Positions 33,617 to 46,600 of a stretch of 64,000 bases of DNA are shown here, in pieces. The stretch is taken from contig NC_092201.1 in NCBI RefSeq assembly GCF_043641665.1, positions 381,001-445,000 on the forward strand. Reading direction: 5' to 3'. Source of the stretch: Enoplosus armatus (lineage: Eukaryota; Chordata; Actinopteri; Centrarchiformes; Enoplosidae). Made by a program: the position numbers and the translations under genes. The notes under the pieces are model-generated. The model saw nothing but the letters and a program-made list of their open reading frames with translations, was not told where the DNA came from and made no database searches. Position 1 is the first letter of the stretch; each line of letters opens with the position of its first letter.

Positions 33617-36049
33617 GGACTGAAGGTTAATGATCTCAGCCCCCCCCTCGCCCCCAAACCCCCAGGAGTCTCAGTCTGCAGAGATTCACTGTAACATCAT
33701 CTACAGCTCAGCATCAAACGTCTAAACTCACGATGCGTTCAGGTGCTCCACTAATTTAAAGTAATTTACTAAATGTTTTTCTAACATGTAGCGTGATACA
33801 TGAACACCATAATCCTGAAACTAAGACTAAAGACTAAGACTAAGACTTAGGCAGAAGAAGCAGCTCAGTTTCATCAGGTTGGAGCTTCACGTCTTCAGAC
33901 TGAATCATTTCTATTTTAAAAGATGGAGAACAGAGACGATGTGAGAATGAAATAATTAGTTCCAGTGAATCCAGGAGCTATTTCTGATCATCAGCCGAGA
34001 CGTTCAGGTCATGTGACGAGCACCAAGACAAGGAAGGGTTTGAACTTTAATCACGTGTTCAGAGTGACATTACACTTCCTGTTTCAAGCAGGGTGTTTCA
34101 TTTATGTGACTGTGTTAACATTAAAGTTGAATAATAATAGTTAAAAATAATAGTTTTAATGTAAATAGTTTAATAGTTTTAATGTTAATAAGTTAATGTT
34201 AATAGTTTAATGTTGATAGTTTACTGTGATAGTTTATACTATACTACAGTAATATTAACTATTACTACAAATGTTGACATTTACATCTAGTTTTCGTGTA
34301 TTTTCATGAATACAACACGGTTCTCTAAAAAGTGAACGTTATAATACACACACATAGTACATGCACACATGTATTTATTTACATAAAGACACACGTCGTG
34401 CACCTTTATAGAGAAACTTTAAATGTTGTTTAACAGCTGTACCTGGATCAGCTCCGGCGCCATGTGACTCGTATTGAGCTGTTTTTATTTATCACCTCTG
34501 GCTCGTCTTTATCTGTTCGTCCAGACCGATTTCCCGTCACTGAGCTTCAAGACGGAGAGATTTATTCTCCACATTTATCTCACTCATCCTTCACCCTCTC
34601 AGCTTGTTTGTGTCGGACACCTGAGAACATCCAGTTATGTTTAAATATCTGCATCATCATCTCTGATAGACTCCACTGACAGACTCATATTTCATGGTTT
34701 GAATTTGTGCTACGATGTGGAGAAAATAAACAGAGACAGATTTCTCCACAATGACTGATCAGACTGGTTTCTCTCCAGAGGACGAACCCTTAAGATTGTA
34801 ACGACTCCATGATCTTTGCTCTAGCGCCACCCTCAGGACAAACTTTACATTTTAAGTCCACCACTGGAGAGACTGGTGAGATGGACACATCATCAGGACG
34901 TGTTAGTGTGTCAGTGTCTCACCTCAAATCAGCAACCCTTGAAGGTAAATATTTGTTTCATCAACACTTTTGTGATCTTGATCCAATAAATGAAACATGA
35001 ATATTATTAGACGAAGCATGAATCCTCCTGCTGCCACTGAGAGTAAGACTCATAATGCTGTCGGAGGAGCAGTCAAAGCTGTACTTTGATGCTCATTATA
35101 ATCTGCAGTACATGAAAACTTTTGCAACAAAATGTAAGAATCAACGATTTGTAAAATACGGAGCATCAACACTGCAGCACCTGAAACCTGCTGACCCCTG
35201 AAAGGTGTTTTTAATCTTAAAATAATGAAATGTATTATCTTCAGGCTGTTTGCACTGGGAGCTCTTTGTGCAGAATTACTGCAGTTCTGTCGCAGTTTTT
35301 TCTACCTGAACTCACAGACTCTCCACAGGTGAGACAACCTTTTAGTTTCCTTCTCCAGCATCGGGCAGTCAGGGAGCTCTATTTAATCATGGAACGTAGT
35401 TTTTGGTTTTATTTTCCTTCACCGGGTTGGTCGGTTTGTTATTTTGGTCTGTTTTCTCCCTGAAGGTCAATTTATTCTTTTTTTCTATGTTTGGCACTAA
35501 AAGATTCAGTCAGTGAACAAACCGAGCTCGTATCCACCAGTAATGGAGTTTTCTGTTTATACTCTTCTTGTTTTACTGCAGGAATACTCTGAAGAATACT
35601 CCAAAAACTGTAATATCAAGTTGTCATCAGTGTTCTTGGAGGTTCTTGGAGGTTTTTGATCAGAAGCAGATTAACTCTCCTCGTCCTCTCCGGACGTTCA
35701 GCTTCAGTTTGTTCTCAGCTTTAACTTCTGCTGTTTTTATTGCAGATGCTTCATGTTTGTGTTCCGTCCAGTTAGATGTCCACACAGCTGGACACGTGAG
35801 CTTCAACAAACCTCGACAGAAAGGTGGCAGATCAGGAAGGAGGAAGTCAGATATGGAAGGCAATGAAAAACGAAACAGTGTGGAGGACTTGTTGTGGTTT
35901 TAGACAGAGATATGTCTAAAATATCTAAAATACTTTGTGACTTTACGTCGTGCTGGCGTCATGGTACAGAGAGCACAAATGACTCATTTACAGTAGACGT
36001 TTTCACTAAGACTGAAGTCTTCAGTGTGTCCCAGTGAGAACTGTAAGGA
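33617..36049. other. Upstream flank, nothing recognised
   Basis: AT-rich unique sequence with degenerate AATAGTTTAATG repeats at about 34120-34260 and the repeat fragment at 34775-34870. No gene. Confidence 0.5.
34775..34870 (-). repeat. Inverted fragment of the GCTAACATGC-type repeat family
   Basis: CAGAGGACGAACCC and GCTCTAGCGCCACCCTCAGG match the reverse complement of the right end of that family (GATGGCGCT..., CATCCTGAGG...). Confidence 0.5.
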
Positions 36050-36051
36050 GT

Positions 36052-36100
36052 GGAGGTGTAGCTCGGGTGTGACACATGGTGACCGGTTCGATCCCTACAC
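36052..36100 (+). repeat. tRNA-derived SINE remnant
   Basis: GGTGTAGCTCGGGTG resembles an RNA polymerase III A box and GGTTCGATCCC a B box, the classic layout of a tRNA-derived SINE head. The A-B spacing is shortened, so it is a decayed copy and not a functional tRNA. Confidence 0.45.
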
Positions 36101-39100
36101 GACTGTTTGTGTACTGCGGTAAAACTAATGAATGAAAAGCTGTTTCTGCTGGCTGAGAGAATTATATTATTATTATTATATCATACTGAGCATATCTTAT
36201 ATTTCGTGAATGAGTCACAGTGTTGGAGGCAGATTTATCTCCTGTTTGTTTCAGATTGTTTTCATACACACAGTCATGTTTCATGTGTTTGTTGAAGTCA
36301 TGATGAGAAGAAGAAGCTCCTTCACATGCAGTTTTCATTGGCAGAGTTATTAATTAATGTTGAGGCAGTGAACAAAGAGCGAGCCGAAGCCTCAGCAGCT
36401 CAGCTGGATCAGGACGCTCGATGTGCTTCTGAATAAATTAACATCCTCATTGTTGCTCGTCATCAGTGAGTTAGAGCTTTAATTTTCGGAGGTAGAAACT
36501 TATTAATATTTGGTCCCAGGGATGTTTTAAATGAAAGAGGAATATTCAAAGAAGCGTCGATTAAATCCACTCAGGAGCTTTTTTATCACGCTCTGTTTTT
36601 ATTTATTCATATTCAGCTCAGACACAAACACACAGATCAGATCCTCTGCTGACATTACGGCCATATTACACCGTAAACTCTGTCTTTTATGTTTGTTTTA
36701 GCTCATTAAATATTTAAAACACAGCTCTCGATTTTGTTTTACGACCCAACAGCTCCGACAAATCCCAAAACTTCCTCCCAGCTCGGGTTTGTTTTAAAAT
36801 TCAAAGAAGAACTATGTCGAGTTTCAACAAGAGGAAAGAGTCGACAGCCACGTTAGCGCCCCCCTGAGGCCGCCATGTTCTGTACACACCAGGACTGTGT
36901 TTGTTTGTAAAGTCCCTCCTTTGTAAAGTTCTCAATGACTACTGACTAGTTTCAAACTGGGGATTTACTGAATCAGGTCGCACTAAAATCATTCATAAAA
37001 CTACTATGGTTCCAGAAGGATCTGGATCTTTGTTAAGGTTACAGAGCCTTTGTTGTCATGGTTACAAGAAGAACTATGTGGTTAGTGAACGATGGAGGTT
37101 AAAAGAAACCAACGTTGACTGTTGGTAGGAAACAGGAAGTGAACAGAAAAGGGATTTTTCGAAGGAAGCTAGGAAACCTTTAAAAATGTGACAGTTTTGA
37201 CGTCTTTATGGCTCCTGTTATTTTGACCAATAAAGGACGTCTTTACTGTCCAGTGTCCACCCTCGACGTCACATTTGTTCTGATTACCATCATTTTAGCA
37301 GTTGTCAATAACGTGTGTGGGTCCAAACTAAATGTTTGAGAGAGCTGCTCCTGCGAGTGACTGCATGAACTCATAACGAGCCGCCGACTGATCCGCCAAC
37401 ACGCCCACAAACATTCAGCTAACGGGCAAAAACTGAGATCTGAGGAGGAGAAAGAAACAGCCAACAGGATCCAGATCAGTGGAGCCTGAACCCCGAATCC
37501 AGATCTGTTCTCATCAAATATTTTCTATTAATCACGACGTGAGCCGTGACTCCCTCCTCCTCCTCCTCCTCCTCCTCCTCATTAATCAGAGATCATTAAT
37601 ATCTCTCCCGTGACGGCGGCTGGAAATCCTGTTACAGCGAACAGGAAGTGGAACCTGCAGAGACTCGATGTGATTAAACAGACGGCAGGTTCACATCAGC
37701 ACCTTCTCAAATATCTGCAGGATAAACAAAATATTAGACAATATACACTTCCTGGTTATTGTCATTATCTAAATATTAAGACTGTTGCCTGTTTGCTGTT
37801 TGTTCTAAGAAGAACCTGCTTCAGCTGCTGAGAACCTTTTTCACCCTGAATGTGAATTAGTGGAGGACATGGTGAGAGACTCTGTGACAGGATCTGGTCT
37901 GGCTCAGATGTTGTGACGAGAGGCAGATTGTTCTGTCTGCACATGATCGATGACGGAGGCTTTGAGACACACGATGTCACACGATGTCACACATGACATC
38001 AGAGCAGAAAGAAAATGAAACTCAGAGTCCTTTTGATAAAACAATCCGTGGTGATTTGAACATGAGCCAAAACACTTCCTCTTCTACATCTTCATCCTTT
38101 AGAGACAGTCGGCGTCCTCAAAGAGACCATGAGATTTAGAAAACAGGAGGCTTCTTCACATGTGACTCATCATCATCTTCAGGTGTAACTGAAGGACACC
38201 TGCAGCTGATTTACAGCTGAAACTATGACAACATTTTGCATTATTCCATTCACTAAAACATAGTTCATAAAATGTAGTAACAACGTGGGAATGAGCCTCA
38301 GAATGACCACGCCTCCTGCTCGCTCATTGGTAAAGTGATCAGCAGCTGCGGTGAAGTTTCTTTCTTTTCTCACTTTTTGAAGCTGATGTGGTTTTGGTTT
38401 GTTCGGAGCGACCCAGCAGGTCTGAGGTTCACAGAGGAACAGGGACGTCTGGTTCCCAGCTCGTTTCCTCTGTTTGCTGTTTGTCTGTTTTGACCTTCTC
38501 ACCTGGAAGAAAAGGTTCTAAAGGTTCTTTTACGTCGACGTCGTCACTAATAATCGACAGGAGGCGGTTAGTTGCATCAAAAGATTTTCATGCGTGATAT
38601 TTAAATGTATTGACTCATTTTCAGCGAGCGTCTTGGTCTTGGACTCCTCTCAGCTGCAGATGTTTGAGACAGAACGTCTTCAGTTATTTTTTTACAGATT
38701 TTTTCTGCAGCAGATTCAGACTCGATGTTTCAGCTTTAATAATCTGTGGATCTCTAAGTCACTTGACTGCAGTCTGAGAGTCAGCTGATAAGAGGAAGTG
38801 AGAGGAAATGAGTTTCACAGCTGATGATATCGCACTCAGCTGGCCTCAGATCAGCAGCGTTACACGAGTCAACACGTCCTGCCGTCGTGCTCTCTGACAC
38901 ACAGGAGCTGACTGATGCTCAGGTTATTAACGCTACATGATGTTCAGCCGACACAGACGGCACTCCAGTTTAGATAACAGGCACCACTGCAGTCACATGT
39001 TTGTCCTGACGCCTTCGCACGTCTTCAATATATATCTTCTTCCTGGAAACAGGAAGACAATGTGACGGACAAATTGAAGATGTAATAAAGCCGATAGACA

Positions 39101-41441
39101 CACACCATGACACGGGGGCACCAGCCTCTTCTTCTTCTACTGTAGACAAACATTCAGGTCCTGACCTCCAGTCTACCAGAGAGACTGGACAGTAAAGAAC
39201 AGGAGGGACGCCAGAGAACCACCGACACTAATGTTGACTCAGCAGAGAAATGATGACGATGATGATGCTGTCTGATCACGTCCTCGTCAATATATTCACA
39301 GGAAGGTCCACGATTCAAACAAGATTTTATTTCTATAGTTTTGAGATTCACTTCAAAACATTTTATTTTGAAAAACAGACTGAAGAACACAAAGTGTGTG
39401 TGTGTGTGTGTGTGTGTTGACATGTCTTGTTTGACGGGACGTCCTCTCGTCTCTTGGGGACGATACTGATTATCACCATCTGTCACACACACACACACAC
39501 ACACAGACTCGTGGAGGTGACGGCAGCCTCCTCCTCCTCCTCCTTCTTCTTCTTCTTCTCTATATTTAGCGTAGCAGCAAGAAGGTGTCGCTGAACGTTA
39601 ATTAAGCTGCTGAGTCGCCTTCACACGTCTGATGACGTGAGGAAGAAGAGTGGGACGCCTTCAGCGTGACTCATTACTGCCATCAAAGAGACGCTTTAAA
39701 CAAACAGATAAAAAGAGTTGAATGATTTAATGAGTTAAAGGAGCTTCACGCATTTTATTCTGTCTGTGTTTTAAATGAATAAATACATTTTGTCTCGCCC
39801 TGATGTCTCTGTCTGCTGCTAACTGTCTGAATAAAGTGTTTCTTTAAACACCTGTATCTATTCAGACATCTGGCTGTGACATCACAGCTCACCTGCTGCA
39901 GCTGACAGACTGTGTTCAGTCAGGTAACCTCGTATCTCCTCTTCATGCTTCATTTAAATATCTCAGAGAAAACACACACACACCTGTGACACTGTGATCA
40001 TCACAAACACTGACAGAGATCATCCACCTGAGGTTAAAGACACGTTCTGTCACTTTTATCACTGAATGACTTACAGGTGTGTTCACGTGTGTGTGTAACA
40101 CCTGACTCAAGACTGGACCTCATAAATGTACAAAATAACAGGATGTCCTCAAAGAAGTCTCCACAGAGCTTCATGAGTCCCCTGATAGAAACATAAACCT
40201 GATATCAGTTGATCAACACAGAACATTAATATCAGAATCAATACTGATGGATCAGTCTGACTGTGGGTATGAAGAGCAATCAATCAATCAATCAGGCTCG
40301 GAGGACTTCTTCTGTGGATCGATCATAAAAGGTCAAAGTTTAAGAGTCAAAGCTTTAAACTAATAAATCAACATCTGATCAATCAATACATCAAATCTAT
40401 GACCCTTCACATTAAAAGCCTCCTTGTTGTTTCTGGTTCAATGTTTCATAAACAACAAACTCATATTTGATATCTGAAATAAAAACTGTTCAGCTCAGTT
40501 CAGCTGTGACATAAAGTACTTTTATTTATCTTAATTAAAGAGTTAATAATGAATGAATCTGATGTGTCGATGGGGGAGGAGCTTCAAACAGGAGCGATCA
40601 TGGAGTCATTCAGATCTGCAGGGGGTCAAGAACTTTAACCCCTAAATTCAAATTTCTCTTGTGTACAAGTGGACATTTTGACCTGACAGTGACGCCCCCT
40701 CTGGGGAGCACGAATACACACAGATGATGAATTCAACATCTGGCCAGTGGTTTTAGGCCAGAATCAGAACTAGAGAGAGAAGAAGACTGAAGAATAAAGC
40801 TGACTCAGACAGAAACAGCAGCAGCTGATCCCATCACTAAACGTCTTCCTTGAAGCTGTTCTGGTCTCAGAGATCTGCAGGGACCAGGTCTTTCCTGGAA
40901 GTGACTTTCTTTTCAGTTGCTGCTGATGTTTTCTGTCCTGACGGGAAACTAAAAGCCTCGAGCAGCCGGTCGGAGGTGGAGGGGGGTTTGAGGTCAGATT
41001 TATGGTCTTCAGACTGTGTTTGTGTGCAGATTTACAGTCCTACGTCCTCCTGTGAAAGGCGGAGTGACGGTTTGATGAGCGCAGAGATGCAGAGTGATGA
41101 GCGGCTGTCAGAGATGGAGGGATAGTCGAGTGATGGACGACCGGCGAGGGTTAGACCAGGTGGGCCACTCTGCGTCTGACAACTGCCTTTATTTATTTAC
41201 AGGAGAAGACATGAATTAAGTTTTATTGTTCATGGTGTCAGCTCTGATCCACATCAGTTAGTACAGGAACACGTTCAGACACTGAAGGAAGAAGTCATGA
41301 AATATAAGTTATATATAAGTCCTGCAGTTCATGTGTTCATATGCATTACATGTTGACCGTGTGATGCTCGCCTGAGAGCGAAGCCATGTTCAGTCACTGT
41401 GTTTTTTCAGGAAAAATAGCATTTTACAGATATAAGAAACA
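36101..41441. other. Gene-free upstream flank
   Basis: Unique sequence with (CCT)n at 37557-37580, (TG)n at 39394-39418, (CA)n at 39484-39505, TCC/TTC tracts at about 39528-39560, an ATCA run near 40278 and the short repeat at 37075. No open frame shows a recognisable domain. Confidence 0.5.
37075..37150 (+). repeat. Short dispersed repeat, copy 2
   Basis: Matches 15135-15215 at both ends, including a shared 17-bp block GGAAACAGGAAGTGAAC. Confidence 0.5.
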
Positions 41442-41686
41442 CGTCTTGTTGTCTTGTTTCGCGTCTTTTTGTCTTGTTTCACATCTTGTTGTCTTGTTTC
41501 GCGTCTTTTTGTCTTGTTTCACGTCTTGTTGTCTTGTTTCACGTCTTATCTCATTTCACGTCTTTTTGTCTTGTTTCACGTCTTGTTGTCTCGTTTCACG
41601 CGTTGTTGTCTTGTTTCACTTGTTGTCTTGTTTCACGTCTTGTTATCTCGTTTCATGTCTTGTTGTCTCGTTTCACGTCTTGTTAT
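41442..41686. repeat. TTGTTTCACGTC minisatellite, left part
   Basis: Tandem 12- and 20-bp units of CTTGTTTCACGT with or without CTTGTTGT. The array is interrupted at 41686 by a solo LTR and resumes in phase at 42129, so both parts were once one array. Confidence 0.93.
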
Positions 41687-42128
41687 TGTTAGCCCGATTC
41701 TTTTGTTGGAAGCCCAAGAACAAACTGGAGCAATGTTCAGTTCACAGATGTAAACTTTATTTCGGTCACAGGTAAAGTAAATGCAGCGCTGGGCTCGGAG
41801 TGACAGAGCTGTCGCAGGATCTCAGTCAGAAGGAGCCCCGATGTCCGAAAATGATTCACATTTATCTTCTCGGGCTGGGCCTGCCCTGTACAGAGGTTGG
41901 ACTTACTAAAATAAATCATGTGTGCATGTTGGTGGTACGGCGTAAATCTAACTGATAAAATAGAGGAGTTTCAGCTATCTCCTGGTATGAAAACCAGTTC
42001 TAACCAGTCATATTATCTTCAAGGACGTACATTGTGCTCAGTAGAAAAGTACAAAACAGGATCATAGGTTCAGTGGAGAAATACAAAATCAGAATACATG
42101 ATAGCTCGAAACATAGCCAATTATAACA
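41687..42128 (+). mobile_element. Solo LTR inserted in a minisatellite
   Basis: 442 bp beginning TGTTAGCCCGATTC and ending AATTATAACA, i.e. TGTTA...TAACA ends, flanked by identical TTAT (41683-41686 and 42129-42132). Removing the insert and one TTAT restores an uninterrupted array unit. The sequence inside is unrelated to the array and contains an AATAAA (about 41909-41914). No internal retroelement region is present, so it is a solo LTR left by recombination. A 4-bp duplication fits Gypsy-like or class I endogenous retrovirus LTRs; family and true orientation are unresolved. Confidence 0.75.
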
Positions 42129-43345
42129 TTATCTTGTTGTCTTGTTTCACGTCTTGTCTTGTTTCACGTCTTGTTGTCTCGTTTCACGCGTTGTTGTCTT
42201 GTTTCACTTGTTGTCTTGTTTCACTTGTTGTCTCGTTTCACGTCTTGTTATCTCGTTTCACGTCTTGTTGTCTCGTTTCACGTCTTGTTGTCTCATTTCA
42301 CATGTTATCTTGTTTCACCTCTTGTTATCTTGTTTCACCTCTTGTTGTCTTGTTTCACGTCTTGTTTCACGTCTTGTTATCTTGTTTCATGTCTTGTTGT
42401 CTTGTTTCACGTCTTGTTGTCTTGTTTCACGTCTTCTTATCTTGTTTCACGTCTTGTTTTCTTGTTTCACGTCTTGTTATCTTGTTTCATGTCTTGTTTC
42501 ACGTGTTATCTTGTTTCACGTCTTGTTATCTTGTTTCACGTCTTGTTTCACGTCTTGTTATCTTGTTTCACGTCTTGTTGTCTTGTTTCACGTCTTGCGT
42601 TGTTTCACGTCTTGCGTTGTTTCACGTCTTGTTATCTTGTTTCATGTCTTGTTTCACGTCTTGTTATCTTGTTTCACGTCTTGTTTCACGTCTTGTTTCA
42701 CGTCTTGTTATCTTGTTTCACGTCTTGTTATCTTGTTTCACGTGTTATCTTGTTTCATGCATTATCTTGTTGTCTTGTTTCACGCATTATCTTGTTTCAC
42801 GTCTTGTTGTCTTGTTTCACGCATTATCTTGTTTCACGTCTTGTTGTCTTGTTTCACGTCTTGTTGTCTTGTTTCACGTCTTGTTTCACGTCTTGTTATC
42901 TTGTTTCACGTCTTGTTGTCTTGTTTCACGTCTTGTTATCTTGTTTCACGTCTTGTTTCACGTCTTGTTGTCTTGTTTCACGTCTTGTTTCATGTCTTGT
43001 TATCTTGTTTCACGTGTTATCTTGTTTCACGTCTTGTTGTCGTTTCACGTCTTGTTATCTTGTTTCACGTCTTGTTTCACGTCTTGTTGTCTTGTTTCAC
43101 GTCTTGTTATCTTGTTTCACGTCTTGTTTCACGTCTTGTTGTCTTGTTTCACGTCTTGTTTCATGTCTTGTTATCTTGTTTCACGTGTTATCTTGTTTCA
43201 CGTCTTGTTGTCGTTTCACGTCTTGTTATCTTTTTTCATGTCTTGTTTTGTTTCACGTGTTGTTATCTTGTTTCACGTCTTGTTGTCTTGTTTCACGTGT
43301 TATCTTGTTTCATGTGTTGTTGTCTTGTTTCATGTGTTCCTTCAG
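42129..43345. repeat. TTGTTTCACGTC minisatellite, right part
   Basis: About 1.2 kb of the same 12/20-bp units (CTTGTTTCACGT, with CTTGTTATCTTG and CTTGTTGTCTTG spacers). All three plus-strand frames read through for about 400 codons as Ser/Cys/Leu/Val/Phe-rich artefacts. Each unit has a CpG in CACGTC. Confidence 0.95.
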
Positions 43346-43489
43346 ATGATTGCATTACGTCGACATTTGGTGAGTAGGTTTCTAGTTTCAGAAATGTCTC
43401 TTTTGAGCTTAGAATGCAGCATAAATTCTGTCACTTACAATACAATATTGTGAAGAACGATGTAGCTGGTTGACGTCAGATTGGCAATG

Positions 43490-43650
43490 AAGAGAAACTG
43501 CATTCACAGTGGTTGACCGCCGTTGATGATTCGCTCCCTCAGCCCTCAAAGGGTCGATCTCACCAAGTTGACTTGAATTTCCTCAGAAAAGGTACGACAT
43601 CTGTCGTGGAGGAGGGAAGGACATGTTGAATGACTAATGAAACGCAGCTA
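43490..43650 (+). repeat. Truncated relative of the TIR element at 58882
   Basis: Its right end ACATGTTGAATGACTAATGA then AACGCAGCT parallels the right end of 58882-59415 (CATGTTGAGCGGCTAATGAA...). CTCACCAAGTTG and GTGGAGG blocks are also shared. The left end is missing. Confidence 0.5.
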
Positions 43651-46600
43651 CTTTCATACCTCGGAAAGTCTTCTTCTTCAGTTGTTTTCCTCTCAGCTCT
43701 GAGGCAGTTTACTTTCTTCCCTCTCAGTCTGTTTGTCTTTGTCTTCCAGCTCTGATTGACAATCTGGGGGGGGGGGGCAGTTTCTCTATCTGTGAAATAA
43801 CATCATAATCCTATTTCCTCCTTTAATCCCCAAATTTAATTTCGGAAATTTGGAAGAAGCCACGACACAGAGGAGAGCAGGACTCAGTGTGGTGGAAGAC
43901 AAACGTTTGACTTGTGGCCTCCAGGACGAATGATTCTGTTTGTCTTCTGTGACTTTGGATGATTGTGTTTGAGGGTGAAACGACAAAGCAGCTCAGGTTG
44001 TTTTGACTCGGTGAAGTTACTGTCAAACGTGTCCTGCTACTATTCAACACGTCCTCCTTCATTTGAACTGGCTGATAGTTTGTAGGAAGTATAATGACGT
44101 CTGGATCATGTTCTTTTTGATAAACATATCAAGGACATATGGTCAGATAAAAGTCAACACTGACTTGAAGCTGAAGATGAGACACACTCAATCTTTTTCA
44201 TTAACTGAGATGTGTTGAAAATGCTGATTTATTCTCCACAGAGAATTATGAGTTCACATGGACAGATTAACCTGAACACAGACAGTTTAACTCTGATTGG
44301 CTGGCTGAACTCAGAGCAGTGAGAAGAACTAACCGACTCTTCATGGTGAATTTGTCACAGAGATTATTTCACTTCCTGTCAGCAGCCTCAGGTGGCATCA
44401 GACTGTTTACTTCACTGTGAAAACAGGAGTTCATTACAGGTGAAAGAGAAAATAAACAAGGAAGTAAAGTTAAGATCTGGTGTTGGATGAAAACTTTGCA
44501 TTTTGTATTTTCATGATTTCAGAAGAGAACTCTGCAGGACGTGTTGAGTCAAGTCCATAAAAACTGCATCAAGCTTCTGCAGTTCAGCCTGGAAACATGA
44601 ACGAACAATGAAAACTTCTACTGTGAGCAGAAAGAAGGAGACTCGTATTATCATCACTTAGAAGTGAAGAATAGAAATCTGTGAGCAGCCGAACCTTCTT
44701 TATTTACAGTTGTGAGACTTTCTTCTGTATTTAAAGTTCATTAAGATGTTTTACTGCCAGATGAAATCAGATCATTGAGACATGTCTTGAGAGAAAATAT
44801 AAAAACATGAAGTGTTTTCAGACTGAAGGAGACCTGGATGAGATAAAGGTTCTAAGGACTCATTCAAGGACTCAAGGCTGCCAGCAAGACTTAATTCTCA
44901 TCTTGTAGGAAACATGTGACCTGGTGAAGACAGCACCTAGTGTGACTGCAGACACTTAAAGAAATACAAAGAATCACTGCATCCTACATTTCCCACAATG
45001 CAACCAGATAGTGTAGATTTGACATTTGACAAACCAACCAATCAGAATACGACCACAAACAATTCAAGAGAATTGATCAGAGATCAGCCTGTGACTCACC
45101 TGTTCAATAACCTGCAGCTGATGGTGTTCAGCAGCTTCATTACAGCTGCAGCACACAGTCAATAAGTCATCACACACACACACACAGCATCAGGTTACAA
45201 CAGGTTGGTCATAAAGGAGGTGAAGAGACGAGATGATCTTTAATAAACCCGACTCAGCAGAACAAACAGCAGCTCTTAAAGGGACAGTACACTCAAAACT
45301 GAATCTGTATTAAACACGTGTTGATATCAAGACTCGGACTCGTCTGAAACTGGACTTACTTGAGACTTGGACTCGTCTGCTGTGAGCTGAGGAGACTTGA
45401 CCTGGTGACCCATATTGTTTGTAGTTCTCCCTTTTGAACTGTAAACATAACCAGGACTTCAGGTCAAGTCACAAGCCTTTAGAGGGCGAGTCCAAGTCCT
45501 TCTGAAGACTTGTTGGACTGTAATAAAACTGATGACTGTTCTGTGGTTATTGAGTAAACGACTGTTGGAGTGAGTTTTATCTGCAGGTGGACAGACAGGC
45601 AGCTGTGTTTAATGGACAGATGTTGTCTCTGTGTGTCATCATGGTGCCTTCAGGCAGCGTCAGACTCTCAGACAGTCCTGACAGTCGACCCTCTGTCCAG
45701 CATTAAAGCAGCTCATTTGTCTCCTGCAGACGTCGTCCTGCAGTCTGATCGGTTTCCCTCCATCAGCTGACGCAGCGAGACGCCTGATTCACATTCATCT
45801 TCATCATCGGAGGATTAAAGTTCTCCTCTGCCTCGACAAACACGTCTGACGGTCTTCAAACGCAACATCGCCTGCAGGAAACTGAGCAATGCATTTAAAT
45901 CTGATTCAGATCAACTCAGAAAATGTATATTTATTATTGTTCTACTTAAATGAGCATAAATAATTAATGACTATCATTCAGAGACTGAACTCAGGTAACT
46001 CAAGAAAATAACTTCTAACAGGATTTTACACCTCAGACTCACTAACTTCTCTTGAATAAATAAATAAATAAATCAACTTCAACTGACATATTTATGACTT
46101 TTTTATGATTTAGTTTAATATGTTTAATATGTCAAACTACGGAGCCCCTGAAGGGTCACACTGGGAGTTTATTTATATCCACAGAACAGTCCGTGTTGGT
46201 CAGATTTCTTTTTTATTGATGGAAAGTTGAACTCGCTTGAAATATTAAAGACTGACGTTTTCTTCAGCCAAGAAAAGACATTAAAGGTTGAGTAAATGTC
46301 TCCTTATGAGCAGAAGGACTTTAAAACAGAGTAAAGAGGATCAGCTGGACTCTGCTGGACTCTGCTGGACTCGTCCTTCACGTCACTTTCTTTCAGCTGG
46401 ACAGGAAGTGAAAACATGAACTGATCTCAGAGCAGCAACTCAAGGTCACAGGTGTCACACATTTCTTCGCCTCAGAGAGTCCTGTTGTCTCAGTAACAGG
46501 GACGGTCCAGGGACAGCCATCATTTAAGTCATCAGTCACACCTGATGTGAGGAGGTCTGTGAAGTTGCTGTCAGAACAGACTGGGCCAGGTGAAGTCTTC

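Noticed and set aside
36052..36100. Functional tRNA gene
   Set aside because: A/B boxes are present but spacing is too short and no cloverleaf can be completed; better as a SINE remnant.
42098..43453. Three overlapping reading frames of about 400 codons
   Set aside because: They lie wholly in a 12/20-bp minisatellite; low-complexity Ser/Cys/Leu/Val peptides, open in all frames of one strand because of repeat period and composition.
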